A DNA stretch of 8,217 nucleotides from an uncultured Planctomycetaceae bacterium (lineage in GTDB: Bacteria; Planctomycetota; Planctomycetia; Pirellulales; Pirellulaceae): the NCBI GenBank assembly GCA_903927685.1, contig CAIYOB010001472.1:1-8217 (forward strand). The letters are read 5' to 3'. The notes beneath the pieces were generated by a model. That model was not told the DNA's origin, searched no databases, and saw only the letters and a list, made by a program, of their open reading frames with translations. This document shows, in pieces, positions 1 to 6,448 of the stretch (its first letter is position 1; each line of letters opens with the position of its first letter). A program made the translations under genes and the position numbers.

Positions 1-1526
1 AAGTCGTCTGGTGACAACGAGTTAGCATCGGCATCGCTCGTCCGGTTCGCATCGCTGTCGAATGTCTCGTTACCGCCTTGGGATTCGCCGCGATCCACCG
101 TTTGCTGTCCCATTTTGCCGCTGTACTGCCCCACGGAGTGCCCTCCCGAGTCGCAACCATCGATGGCATTGGCCACTGGCGACGCTGCCGATTCGGACGC
201 AGGCTGGGGAGACTGAGCCGGGGCTGTACTCGGCAGGGCATCCAGCGCCGCAGCCAAGTCCTGGGATCGGGTATGGGAATACCGGCCAATGGTCAGCGTA
301 GGGGTGCTGTGGCGGGCCAGCTCCTGGGCCGTCTTGACCGACGCCCCACCGGCGACGATCGCGCTGATGTAGGTGTGCCCGGTGCCGTGGAAGTCCAGGA
401 CCCGCCCGTCGGCGTCAATGTGTTTGAGGAAGTCCGACCGTTCCCGCTCTGCCCGCTCCGCATCCGTCTTGGCCTCCTGCAGCCACCGTCGCCGGGCTTC
501 ATCCAAGTCATCCCGCAACATCCGGGCGGTCCGCTCAGGCATCTTCGCGAAAGGATGCTCGTCCCGTCCGTAGGCGGCCAGCCAGGGGCGCAGCAGTTCG
601 GCCAGGTCGGGGCGGATGGGTTGCACGTCTTGGCGTCGCCGCTTGGAGTAGGCCGCCGCTACGGTCACCGTGGGCGGGTCGCTATCCAGGTCGAATGACG
701 CCGGAGCCGGAGTCAGGCTTCGCAGTTCCTTGGCCCGGAATCCGGTGCCCAACGCCACGCGGTAAGCCATCGCCCGATCCGGGCCGGGCATGTTGTGCAT
801 GGCCGTTGTGTAGCTCTCGACCGTCCCCAAAAGGCACGTCAGTTCCTCCGGGGTCATCTCCCGCCTGACATAACGGCGGTCGGTAGCCGCGTTGAACCCA
901 GCCAGAGCCGCCAGAGGATCGTCGGGGGTTCGCTTCTGTCGTTGCAGCCACCGGGAGAACTGCTTGATGCCTCTGAGGTAGTGGTTGCAGGTTTGGAGGC
1001 TTGCCCCGCCCGCCCGCATGGACCCAATCGCCTCCATCACGGCTGCCTCGGTTAGGTTCGCGATGTACTCCGCCTCGCAGTCGTCGATCAACTTGGCCAG
1101 TCGCGAGCAAAGCAAGTCGATGTGCTTGTCCGAGTTCTGCTTGTCGCGCAAATACTGCTCGAAGTCTTCCAGGTGCCCTGCTAGGACGCGTCGAGCGTGG
1201 GCCGCATACTGCTCTGCCTTGTCGTCAATAAGCCCCCGCCGCCTGTCCTCCGCTTCCTTCTCCAGCTTGTTGGCGTACTGCTGTGCAGCGTCCTTGTCCG
1301 CGTAGCGGGTATACGCCTTCTTCCGCTTGCCGTTGTGGTCGAAATACTGGACCGTGTAGAACTCCGACTCGACAATGATCTTGTCCTCCGCCGCATTCAA
1401 CGGAGCCCGCTCCATCTTGCCCGTTTTTTCATCCGTCCACCTTGCGTACCGTCGGTTCCGCAATGTTACCAGCTCAGCGCCAACTGGGATCGGATAGCTG
1501 CGTTTGCGTCGATAAACCGTTGCCAT
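1..1526 (-). CDS. Tyrosine recombinase/integrase, C-terminus cut by window edge
   Basis: My translation of the minus strand stays open from the ATG at 1526 to the left edge (508 codons, no stop), so the C-terminus is missing. Seen: a basic N-terminal region (about 1-100), a helical core-binding (SAM-like) region (about 115-205) and a catalytic domain (about 220-425). The family's active site is Arg, Lys, His/Arg (HxxR), His, Tyr. Visible here are Arg264 in GTGFRAKEL, Lys295 in YSKRRRQD, His380 in DFHGTGHT, His406 in LARHST and Tyr416 in GRYSHT. The expected second Arg is Gly383. After residue 425 comes a hydrophilic Ser/Asp/Gly/Gln-rich tail. The start is backed by GAAGGA seven bases upstream (1534-1539). 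With the small HTH gene upstream it forms an integration module, presumably for site-specific integration or excision of a mobile element. The family call is secure; activity is doubtful because of Gly383. Confidence 0.9.
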   Translation of the reverse strand, partial: MATVYRRKRSYPIPVGAELVTLRNRRYARWTDEKTGKMERAPLNAAEDKIIVESEFYTVQYFDHNGKRKKAYTRYADKDAAQQYANKLEKEAEDRRRGLIDDKAEQYAAHARRVLAGHLEDFEQYLRDKQNSDKHIDLLCSRLAKLIDDCEAEYIANLTEAAVMEAIGSMRAGGASLQTCNHYLRGIKQFSRWLQRQKRTPDDPLAALAGFNAATDRRYVRREMTPEELTCLLGTVESYTTAMHNMPGPDRAMAYRVALGTGFRAKELRSLTPAPASFDLDSDPPTVTVAAAYSKRRRQDVQPIRPDLAELLRPWLAAYGRDEHPFAKMPERTARMLRDDLDEARRRWLQEAKTDAERAERERSDFLKHIDADGRVLDFHGTGHTYISAIVAGGASVKTAQELARHSTPTLTIGRYSHTRSQDLAAALDALPSTAPAQSPQPASESAASPVANAIDGCDSGGHSVGQYSGKMGQQTVDRGESQGGNETFDSDANRTSDADANSLSPDD

Positions 1527-1584
1527 TCCTGCTTCCTTCTGTTGCAGATTGCTGGGCCACCGGCCGCGGTGCCCCATATTCCAT

Positions 1585-1598
1585 ACGCGCTCTCGCGT
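1585..1598. repeat. Inverted repeat ACGCG-4-CGCGT
   Basis: A perfect 5 bp inverted repeat around a CTCT centre, 59 bp upstream of the integrase start codon. It may be an operator or protein-binding site; its proximity to the GCGAAA/TTTCGC repeat suggests a regulatory patch. Function is inferred only. Confidence 0.35.
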
Positions 1599-1609
1599 CC
1601 GAACAGAAC

Positions 1610-1630
1610 GCGAAATCCGAGAACTTTCGC
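1610..1630. repeat. Inverted repeat GCGAAA-9-TTTCGC
   Basis: A perfect 6 bp inverted repeat with a 9-base centre (TCCGAGAAC), followed on the plus strand by six A. Two short inverted arms around a spacer of this size resemble the core of a tyrosine-recombinase site, but an operator upstream of the integrase fits equally well. No second copy was noticed in the window. Confidence 0.35.
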
Positions 1631-1811
1631 AAAAAACGATGGCACTTGCCCGGTCTCGGGGCAGGCCGCCGTGCCGCACCGCTGTAATGCACGGCGTGAC
1701 GGCGGATCAGGTGTCCGCCCCACCAGCCTCCGATCGGGCGTAGCTGGCGGGGCCGTGGCCAAGCACGACCACGACCCCACCAGCGCGCGGCATCCCGCCT
1801 CCTTACGCGGT

Positions 1812-2039
1812 TCAACCGTCGAGAGGCTTGCAGCCGCCTTCGATCCAGCCCAGAACGTCGGCGCGCCGATAGCGAACGGCGGCACGCGGCCCCCTACCGA
1901 TCTTGACCGGCCTCGGGGCCAGCCCGCTCCGGGTCCACCTCCACCACGTCCGCTCACCCGCATTTGCCAACTTGGCCGCTTGGGCCGTGGTCAGCAACGC
2001 CGGGACGATATGGTCAACCGGACTCGATCGAGACGGCAT
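1812..2039 (-). CDS. Excisionase/AlpA-like winged helix-turn-helix protein
   Basis: A complete 75-residue protein. It has the compact MerR/AlpA-type (HTH_17, excisionase-like) layout: a first helix LLTTAQAAKLANAG (15-28), a recognition helix GERTWWRWTRSG (28-39), then a wing with PRPVKIGRG and VRYRRADVLGWIEGGC (42-70). Such proteins bind DNA as recombination directionality factors or as regulators of element genes, and small proteins of this kind commonly sit just upstream of tyrosine recombinases. It precedes the integrase on the same strand, 285 bp away, and begins 21 bp after the permease stop. No clear Shine-Dalgarno sequence precedes the ATG, so expression may depend on read-through or coupling from the permease gene. 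An activator or repressor role in place of an excisionase cannot be excluded. Confidence 0.75.
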   Translation of the reverse strand: MPSRSSPVDHIVPALLTTAQAAKLANAGERTWWRWTRSGLAPRPVKIGRGPRAAVRYRRADVLGWIEGGCKPLDG

Positions 2040-2049
2040 TGGAGTCTGT

Positions 2050-2059
2050 CGAGTACTCG
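2050..2059. repeat. Perfect 10 bp palindrome CGAGTACTCG
   Basis: This palindrome fills most of the 21 bp gap between the permease stop codon (2061-2063) and the excisionase-like start codon (2039). Having no loop, it would not form a terminator hairpin. It could be a binding site for the adjacent HTH protein or part of the element boundary; neither is shown. Confidence 0.3.
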
Positions 2060-2060
2060 T

Positions 2061-3686
2061 CTATTCCTCGAAGGGACTGGCAGGCCGCTTCTTCGTCACG
2101 GCGCGCTCCGGGTGCTGCTGCAATTCGTCCAGCCGGACGCGTTCCGGAACGGCTTCCCGCTCCTGCTCGATCTCCCGCGCGGTAACGACCAGGTTGACCA
2201 GAAATACCACCGCCGCACTCGACACGATCAGGATCGGGACCGTCGGATCGAACTGCAGCGTGCCGTCGATCGCCTCGACCAGGGTCCACGCCCAGTTCGG
2301 GGCCTGCAAGGCCGAGTAATCCTCGAACCCGGCGAATCCGAACAACCACGCCTGCAAGAACGACGGCACGGCGATCCCCAACGCGAGCAGAAACAGGTGA
2401 ATCACCAGCGGCAGCAGCAGACCAAAATTCAGGAACCGCCGCAGCCATAAGGCGATCAGGCGGCCCACCCCCAAATACACGGCAACGTACGCGCATAACA
2501 GCGTGCCGACCAGGGCGACTTGTCCAGCATCCACAGGCCAGCGGCCCACGTTCGCAGCCACCACGGCCATCCCGCAGCCCAGCAGGGTCACGACGCCCAG
2601 GTTCACGACCGCAAACACATACCCCGTGCCGGACCCCGGATTGAACCACGTCAGGAACGCGCGGCCCAGCGTGCTCTGCGGCAACTGCCGCTTGACCCGT
2701 GGCGACAGCACCGACCACTCGCCGGTCAACAGCGAGCCCATCACCAGCCAGTGCACGGCCGAATAACCCAGCAGCGAGAGGATGAACTCTTCCCAATGGT
2801 CAACGGACCAGAAGTAGGACATCCAGCCGGTGAACAGCACTTGTTGCCCCAGCATGACGATCCGCAATTTGGTGGAACGATTGTCGCTCGCAAAACTAAG
2901 CTGCGCTGCAGCCGCCAGCACGAACAGGACCAGGTAGGACCCGCATCCGGTCAGGATCGCGGCTTGCACCAGCCACAGTCCGGCGTCCTCAAAGTCGATT
3001 CCCCCGCGGGCCTCGCTGATCAAGACCGCCGTCCAGATACACCACATCAACGTCAGGAAGGCCAAGCCCAGCAGGAGTGCGACCGACAACAGGATCTGAA
3101 CGTGTCTGGCCCTCGAAAGGGTGGCCACCAGCAGCCCGACGGACGACAGCAGCACCGAGGCGATGAACGTGTAGAACAGGATCAGCCCCAGGGTGATGAT
3201 GTCGATGCCGCGCAGCAGGTAGGTGAAAGCGATGCACGGGGACAGCGCCGAGTAATACACCAGCATTTGCAGGACGGCGCTGCCGAGCTTGCCGGTCACG
3301 ATCTGCCGCGAGGACAGGGTCGTGATCGACAGCAGCTCGTAGGTCCCGTCCTCGCGTTCGCCGGCCAGCGAGCGGTAAGCGGAAAACGGCACGATCAGCA
3401 GCATGGGCACCGTCAAGATGATCGCATACCCGGTCAGCATGAACGGCCCGGTCGCTGCATAGTAGATGCCCGGCATCAGGATCGCCACGCCGAGCAGGGA
3501 CCAGCCCAGGACGCAGACCAGCAGCAAGCCGAGCGTAATCACAAACTGGCGGCTCTTGAGCGCTTGCCGAGCTTCCTTGACCAGGATTGGATTCAACCGC
3601 TCGCCGGCGCGTTCCAGCCAGGAATCCATCCGCGCCCACCAACCCGGCGGCACGGTCAACGGAGATGGGAGGGCGTCCTGGCTCAC
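2061..3686 (-). CDS. ABC-2 type transporter permease, about 12 membrane helices
   Basis: A 541-residue integral membrane protein forming the transmembrane part of an ABC exporter with the ATPase encoded just upstream. The GTG start at 3686 overlaps the ATPase stop (GTGA) and has AAGGAG seven bases upstream, inside the ATPase gene. A longer open frame upstream is only the ATPase gene read in another frame. Seen: an amphipathic N-terminus with the ERLNPILVKEARQ motif (29-41), then hydrophobic segments near 48-70, 81-104, 137-158, 165-190, 198-222, 237-262, 278-293, 301-322, 356-380, 388-412, 421-445 and 482-502, and a charged C-terminal tail. The loop SLAGEREDGTYELLSITTLS (106-125) is the classic ABC-2 coupling-type motif. 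About twelve helices suggest two six-helix halves in one chain. The substrate is unknown. Confidence 0.9.
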   Translation of the reverse strand: MSQDALPSPLTVPPGWWARMDSWLERAGERLNPILVKEARQALKSRQFVITLGLLLVCVLGWSLLGVAILMPGIYYAATGPFMLTGYAIILTVPMLLIVPFSAYRSLAGEREDGTYELLSITTLSSRQIVTGKLGSAVLQMLVYYSALSPCIAFTYLLRGIDIITLGLILFYTFIASVLLSSVGLLVATLSRARHVQILLSVALLLGLAFLTLMWCIWTAVLISEARGGIDFEDAGLWLVQAAILTGCGSYLVLFVLAAAAQLSFASDNRSTKLRIVMLGQQVLFTGWMSYFWSVDHWEEFILSLLGYSAVHWLVMGSLLTGEWSVLSPRVKRQLPQSTLGRAFLTWFNPGSGTGYVFAVVNLGVVTLLGCGMAVVAANVGRWPVDAGQVALVGTLLCAYVAVYLGVGRLIALWLRRFLNFGLLLPLVIHLFLLALGIAVPSFLQAWLFGFAGFEDYSALQAPNWAWTLVEAIDGTLQFDPTVPILIVSSAAVVFLVNLVVTAREIEQEREAVPERVRLDELQQHPERAVTKKRPASPFEE

Positions 3687-4633
3687 TGCACGGCTCCTTG
3701 GGTGACTTGCATGAAGACGTCTTCCAGCGATTTCTCGTGCGTGGCGAACTCGGCGATGCGAAAGCCGGCCAGGACCATCTGCTTGAGGAAATCGGCCTGC
3801 GCGTCCCGCCCGCCGTCGTGCGTGAATCGCACCAACTCGCCCGCAACGGACACCTCCCGGACGTCTCCGCGCTGGGTCAGCCAGTCTTGCAGTCCGGCCC
3901 CGCCACCCAGGACCCGGACTCGGACCTCGCTTGCCTGGGTCTGCCCTTTCTGGATCTCGGCGACGGTGCCGATCGCCAGCAAGCGGCCCTGCTCGATGAT
4001 ACCCACGCGGTCGCACATCTCGGCCAGTTCGGTCAGGATGTGCGAACTGACCAGGATCGCCTTGCCTTCGGCAGCCAACCGGCGAATCAGCTCGCGCAGC
4101 TCGATGCGCGCCCGCGGATCGAGCCCCGCCGCCGGCTCGTCCAGCACCAGCACCGAGGGATCATGGATCATGGCTCGGCCCAAGCACAGCCGCTGTTTCA
4201 TCCCCTTGGACAATCCGCGAATCGCCTTGTCGGCCAGCCGGTCCAAGCCCGTGAAACTCATCGTCCGCTGCAATGCCTGGTGCCGTTGGCGGCCCGTCAA
4301 GCCGTAGGCCCGGGCAAAGAAGTCCAGGTACTCGGAGCAGTTCACGTTGGGATACGTGCCGAAATAATCGGGCATGAACCCCAGTCGATGCCGGACACGG
4401 TCCGGATCGTTGACGACCGAAAAGCCGTCCACCAGGGCGTCGCCATAGGTCGGCAAGTCCAGCGTGGCCAGGATCCGCATGCTGGTCGTCTTGCCGGCCC
4501 CGTTGGGACCGATATAGCCGAAGACTTCGCCCCGCGGCACGTCAAACGACACGTCGCAGACCGCTTTCGTGCCGCCAAAGTAACGGTGCAGGCGGTGGAA
4601 CTCGATCGCAGCAGGAACCGCAGTCGTCTTCAT
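3683..4633 (-). CDS. ABC-2 exporter ATP-binding protein
   Basis: A 316-residue cytoplasmic ATPase that would power the permease encoded next. Seen: Walker A GPNGAGKTT (42-50), signature LSKGMKQR (141-148), Walker B VLVLDEP with Asp165 and Glu166, D-loop AGLDP (169-173) and switch His198 in SSHIL. The Q-loop position reads Asp in GFMPDYFGTYP (85-95), a variant I associate with one subfamily of ABC-2 ATPases. After about residue 230 comes the regulatory C-terminal region usual for this class, ending in the SLEDVFMQVT motif (302-311). Six bases separate its ATG from the ligase stop; AGGA lies ten bases upstream of the ATG, inside the ligase gene. Tight spacing on both sides indicates one transcript. 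The transported substrate cannot be read from the sequence. Confidence 0.95.
   Translation of the reverse strand: MKTTAVPAAIEFHRLHRYFGGTKAVCDVSFDVPRGEVFGYIGPNGAGKTTSMRILATLDLPTYGDALVDGFSVVNDPDRVRHRLGFMPDYFGTYPNVNCSEYLDFFARAYGLTGRQRHQALQRTMSFTGLDRLADKAIRGLSKGMKQRLCLGRAMIHDPSVLVLDEPAAGLDPRARIELRELIRRLAAEGKAILVSSHILTELAEMCDRVGIIEQGRLLAIGTVAEIQKGQTQASEVRVRVLGGGAGLQDWLTQRGDVREVSVAGELVRFTHDGGRDAQADFLKQMVLAGFRIAEFATHEKSLEDVFMQVTQGAVQ
3684..3699 (-). promoter_or_regulatory. Ribosome binding site and GTG start of the permease
   Basis: On the minus strand AAGGAG (3694-3699) lies seven bases before the GTG at 3684-3686. The GTG shares the bases GTGA with the ATPase stop codon. This fixes the permease start and implies translational coupling of the two subunits. 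Confidence 0.8.
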
Positions 4634-4639
4634 GGCCCG

Positions 4640-5941
4640 TCAGTCCTGCGCTCGCGTCTGCCCCGGCGCCGAGCGGCGGTCGACGAAGCGTTTGCCCTTG
4701 CCTTCGAATCGCGGCAGCGAGCCCAGCGGCACGCACCGCACGTCAACCCGCAACCCCAACCGCACCTGCAGCTCCTGGCCAATCCGGGCCGGCTGGTCCA
4801 GCCGGTCTTCGACTTCGATCGTCAGCGCGTCCATCTCGGCCACGCGGTCGGCGATCATCCGATACTCGGCGATCTCTGGAAACCCGCGCAGGATCTGCTC
4901 GACCGAACTGGGGAAGATGTTCATGCCGCGGATCACCAGCATGTCGTCCGCGCGGCCCAGCACGCCGCCGTCCAACAACACGAATCGGTTCTCGCCCGCG
5001 CCCCGCCACGTCGGCCGGACCAAGTCGCCCGTCCGGTACCGGATCACCGGGCAGCCGCTGCGATTCAAGCCGGTCAGAACCAGTTCAGCCAGTTCTCCCT
5101 CCCCCGCCGCCTGGCCGTCGGAAACCCTCAGGAACTCCGGGATGAACTCGCTTTCCACCACGTGCAATCCACGGCGTGCGCGGTCGGCATAGCCCCAGGG
5201 CCCAACCTCGGTCGCGCCGGCATGATCGATGACCTGCGCCTGCCAGGCCGTCTCGATGCGGTCGCGGAGCGCGGGCACCGAGCCGCCCGGTTCGCCGGCC
5301 ACGATGATCTTGTGGACGTCCAGCGTGCGGGGGGCCAGGCCATGTTCGACCGCCGCTTCGGCCAGATGCAGCGCGTAGCTGGGCGTGCACAGCAGCGTGG
5401 TGGCTTGGCTGGATTGGAGCAATTCCAGGCGGGCCAGCGTGGTCAAGCCGCCGCCGGGAATGACCAGCGCCCCGCGGGCCACCGCCGCGTCGTGCGCGGT
5501 CCAGAAGCCGATGAACGGCCCGAACGAAAAGGCCATCAGCACCCGATCCGCCGGCCCCATGTCGGCCGCGTCCAGCACAAACTGCCAGGTGTCAACCCAC
5601 CATTGCCAATCGTCCGCCGTATCCAGAATCACCAACGGGCGGCCGCGCGTTCCCGACGTGCGGTGAAAACGCACGTAGCGATCCCGCGGATACGTGTGAT
5701 TGGCCGCCAGGCCCTCGGCAGTGGTTTCCGCCAGTTCGTCCTTGCAGGTCAGCGGCAAACCGGCCAACTCGTCCAGCGACACCAACGGCAGACGAACGCC
5801 AGCCAGCTTCCGGGCGTAAAAGGGATTCCGAGGGACGACGGTCGCCAGCAGACGGTTCAAGCCGTCCAGCTGAACCTGCTTCAACTGGTCGCGGCCCAGT
5901 CGCTCCAATTCGCGTCGGCGTTCAAAAGTCGTACCCCACAT
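4640..5941 (-). CDS. Adenylate-forming ligase, phenylacetate-CoA ligase (PaaK) family
   Basis: A 433-residue enzyme of the ANL superfamily, PaaK-like branch, which activates a carboxylate with ATP and usually transfers it to coenzyme A. Seen: the phosphate-binding loop HRTSGTRGRP (93-102), ATEVGPWGY (243-251), RYRTGDL (301-307), the hinge GRADDMLVIRGMNIFP (329-344) and a C-terminal EGKGKRFVDRR (413-423) whose lysines may include the catalytic one. Length fits the family (about 430-440). The ATG at 5941 was chosen because FERRRELERLGRDQ onward is the usual N-terminus; the frame stays open upstream to 6283, but that extension does not resemble the family. No good Shine-Dalgarno sequence was seen. 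It is first in the operon, six bases before the exporter ATPase. The acid substrate is unknown: aryl acetate is one option, and PaaK-like enzymes also act on other acids. Confidence 0.88.
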   Translation of the reverse strand: MWGTTFERRRELERLGRDQLKQVQLDGLNRLLATVVPRNPFYARKLAGVRLPLVSLDELAGLPLTCKDELAETTAEGLAANHTYPRDRYVRFHRTSGTRGRPLVILDTADDWQWWVDTWQFVLDAADMGPADRVLMAFSFGPFIGFWTAHDAAVARGALVIPGGGLTTLARLELLQSSQATTLLCTPSYALHLAEAAVEHGLAPRTLDVHKIIVAGEPGGSVPALRDRIETAWQAQVIDHAGATEVGPWGYADRARRGLHVVESEFIPEFLRVSDGQAAGEGELAELVLTGLNRSGCPVIRYRTGDLVRPTWRGAGENRFVLLDGGVLGRADDMLVIRGMNIFPSSVEQILRGFPEIAEYRMIADRVAEMDALTIEVEDRLDQPARIGQELQVRLGLRVDVRCVPLGSLPRFEGKGKRFVDRRSAPGQTRAQD

Positions 5942-6336
5942 GCCTGCATCATACGAATTGCCACGCCTTGGCGAAAGAGAACAGGAACGCAGCAGCACCA
6001 GATGGAGCATGAACCCAAACGGCCCAGACCCCGAAACCCTGATCTTCCACCCGATCTCCATATGCCGCAGGGGGTAAGTGAAAGACCGGGAGCGGTTCGT
6101 TTCCGATTTGCACCCGCGAGACATGCGGTCGGCACCGGTGCGGGGAAGCGCGAAGAGGGATGGCGGCATACGTGAAGATCTCGGCAGGAGTTCGCCGCGT
6201 ATGCGAGCGTCAAGGCGCGCCTGCTGCACGGGAAACTGGGGCGTGGTCCTGGCAGTTACGTGCTTCGGCATGCCAAGCCGCAACGGATTATCTCCGAATC
6301 ACTTCCGTTTCTTTCTCGGTCAACGACGGTGGCTGG

Positions 6337-6367
6337 ATGACAGCGTGATCATGCCGGATCATATTTT
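6337..6367 (+). promoter_or_regulatory. Weak sigma-70-like promoter candidate for the LOG-ktrB operon
   Basis: ATGACA at 6337-6342 matches five of six bases of TTGACA. After a 17-base spacer comes CATATT (6360-6365), four of six matches to TATAAT; TATTTT at 6362-6367 is an alternative with a 19-base spacer. It lies about 80 bp upstream of the LOG start codon in the most AT-rich part of the spacer. Consensus matches of this quality arise by chance. Confidence 0.25.
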
Positions 6368-6436
6368 ATGTCGAGCGCAACATGACCGGTGATCGATGAA
6401 GATTGGGGTCAGTGGACAGTTGGTTTCGGAGCCTGC

Positions 6437-6442
6437 AGGAGA
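6437..6442 (+). promoter_or_regulatory. Ribosome binding site of the LOG family gene
   Basis: AGGAGA lies six bases before the ATG at 6449. It favours this start over an in-frame ATG at 6389 that would add 20 residues of unremarkable sequence. Confidence 0.75.
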
Positions 6443-6448
6443 CTCACG

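Larger units (their letters stand above)
1527..1811. other. Spacer between excisionase-like and integrase genes
   Basis: This 285 bp stretch has no recognisable coding content on either strand. It presumably carries the integrase promoter and perhaps recombinase-binding sites. It holds two perfect inverted repeats (1585-1598 and 1610-1630), plus two weaker stem-loops: TGCCC/GGGCA at 1647-1663 and GGCGGA/TCCGCC at 1701-1719. A run of six T on the minus strand lies at 1631-1636, about ten bases past the TGCCC stem, which is too far for a standard intrinsic terminator. Confidence 0.5.
5942..6448. other. Divergent intergenic region between two operons
   Basis: This 507 bp separates the minus-strand ligase start from the plus-strand LOG start and must hold both operon promoters if neither lies further upstream. 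No convincing gene was found. One plus-strand stretch without an ATG (6176-6337, ending in TGA at 6338) reads as protein-like, including GSYVLRHAKPQRIISESLP, and could be a decayed gene fragment. An imperfect palindrome around GGCATGCC lies at 6262-6278. The only distinctly AT-rich patch is near 6358-6370. Confidence 0.4.

Noticed and set aside
1647..1663. Stem-loop TGCCC/GGGCA before a minus-strand T run, as a terminator of the excisionase-like gene
   Set aside because: The stem has only five pairs and lies about ten bases from the T run, so it does not meet the usual intrinsic terminator layout.
1466..1963. A 165-codon minus-strand frame overlapping the integrase and excisionase-like genes
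   Set aside because: It overlaps both genes in another frame and its sequence is Gly/Arg/Pro-rich without motifs. The HTH protein is the convincing reading here.
1197..2450. A 417-codon plus-strand open frame spanning the integrase start, the spacer and the excisionase-like gene
   Set aside because: It crosses two well-supported minus-strand genes and the permease end, and shows no family similarity.
2520..4307. A 595-codon plus-strand open frame
   Set aside because: It is antisense to the permease and ATPase, with a His/Gln/Arg-rich composition and no domain signals. It is a shadow frame.
3587..6175. An 862-codon open frame on the plus strand
   Set aside because: It runs antisense across the ATPase and ligase genes, is rich in Arg, Gln, His and Pro, and has no recognisable motifs. 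The minus-strand genes have clear family motifs, so this is a by-product of GC-rich codon use.
6345..6390. VIMPDHIL, resembling the HxH-type MPxHxH motif of Y1/REP-associated transposases
   Set aside because: Only a few residues fit, the second His of the motif is not present, and no catalytic Tyr or flanking transposase sequence is visible.
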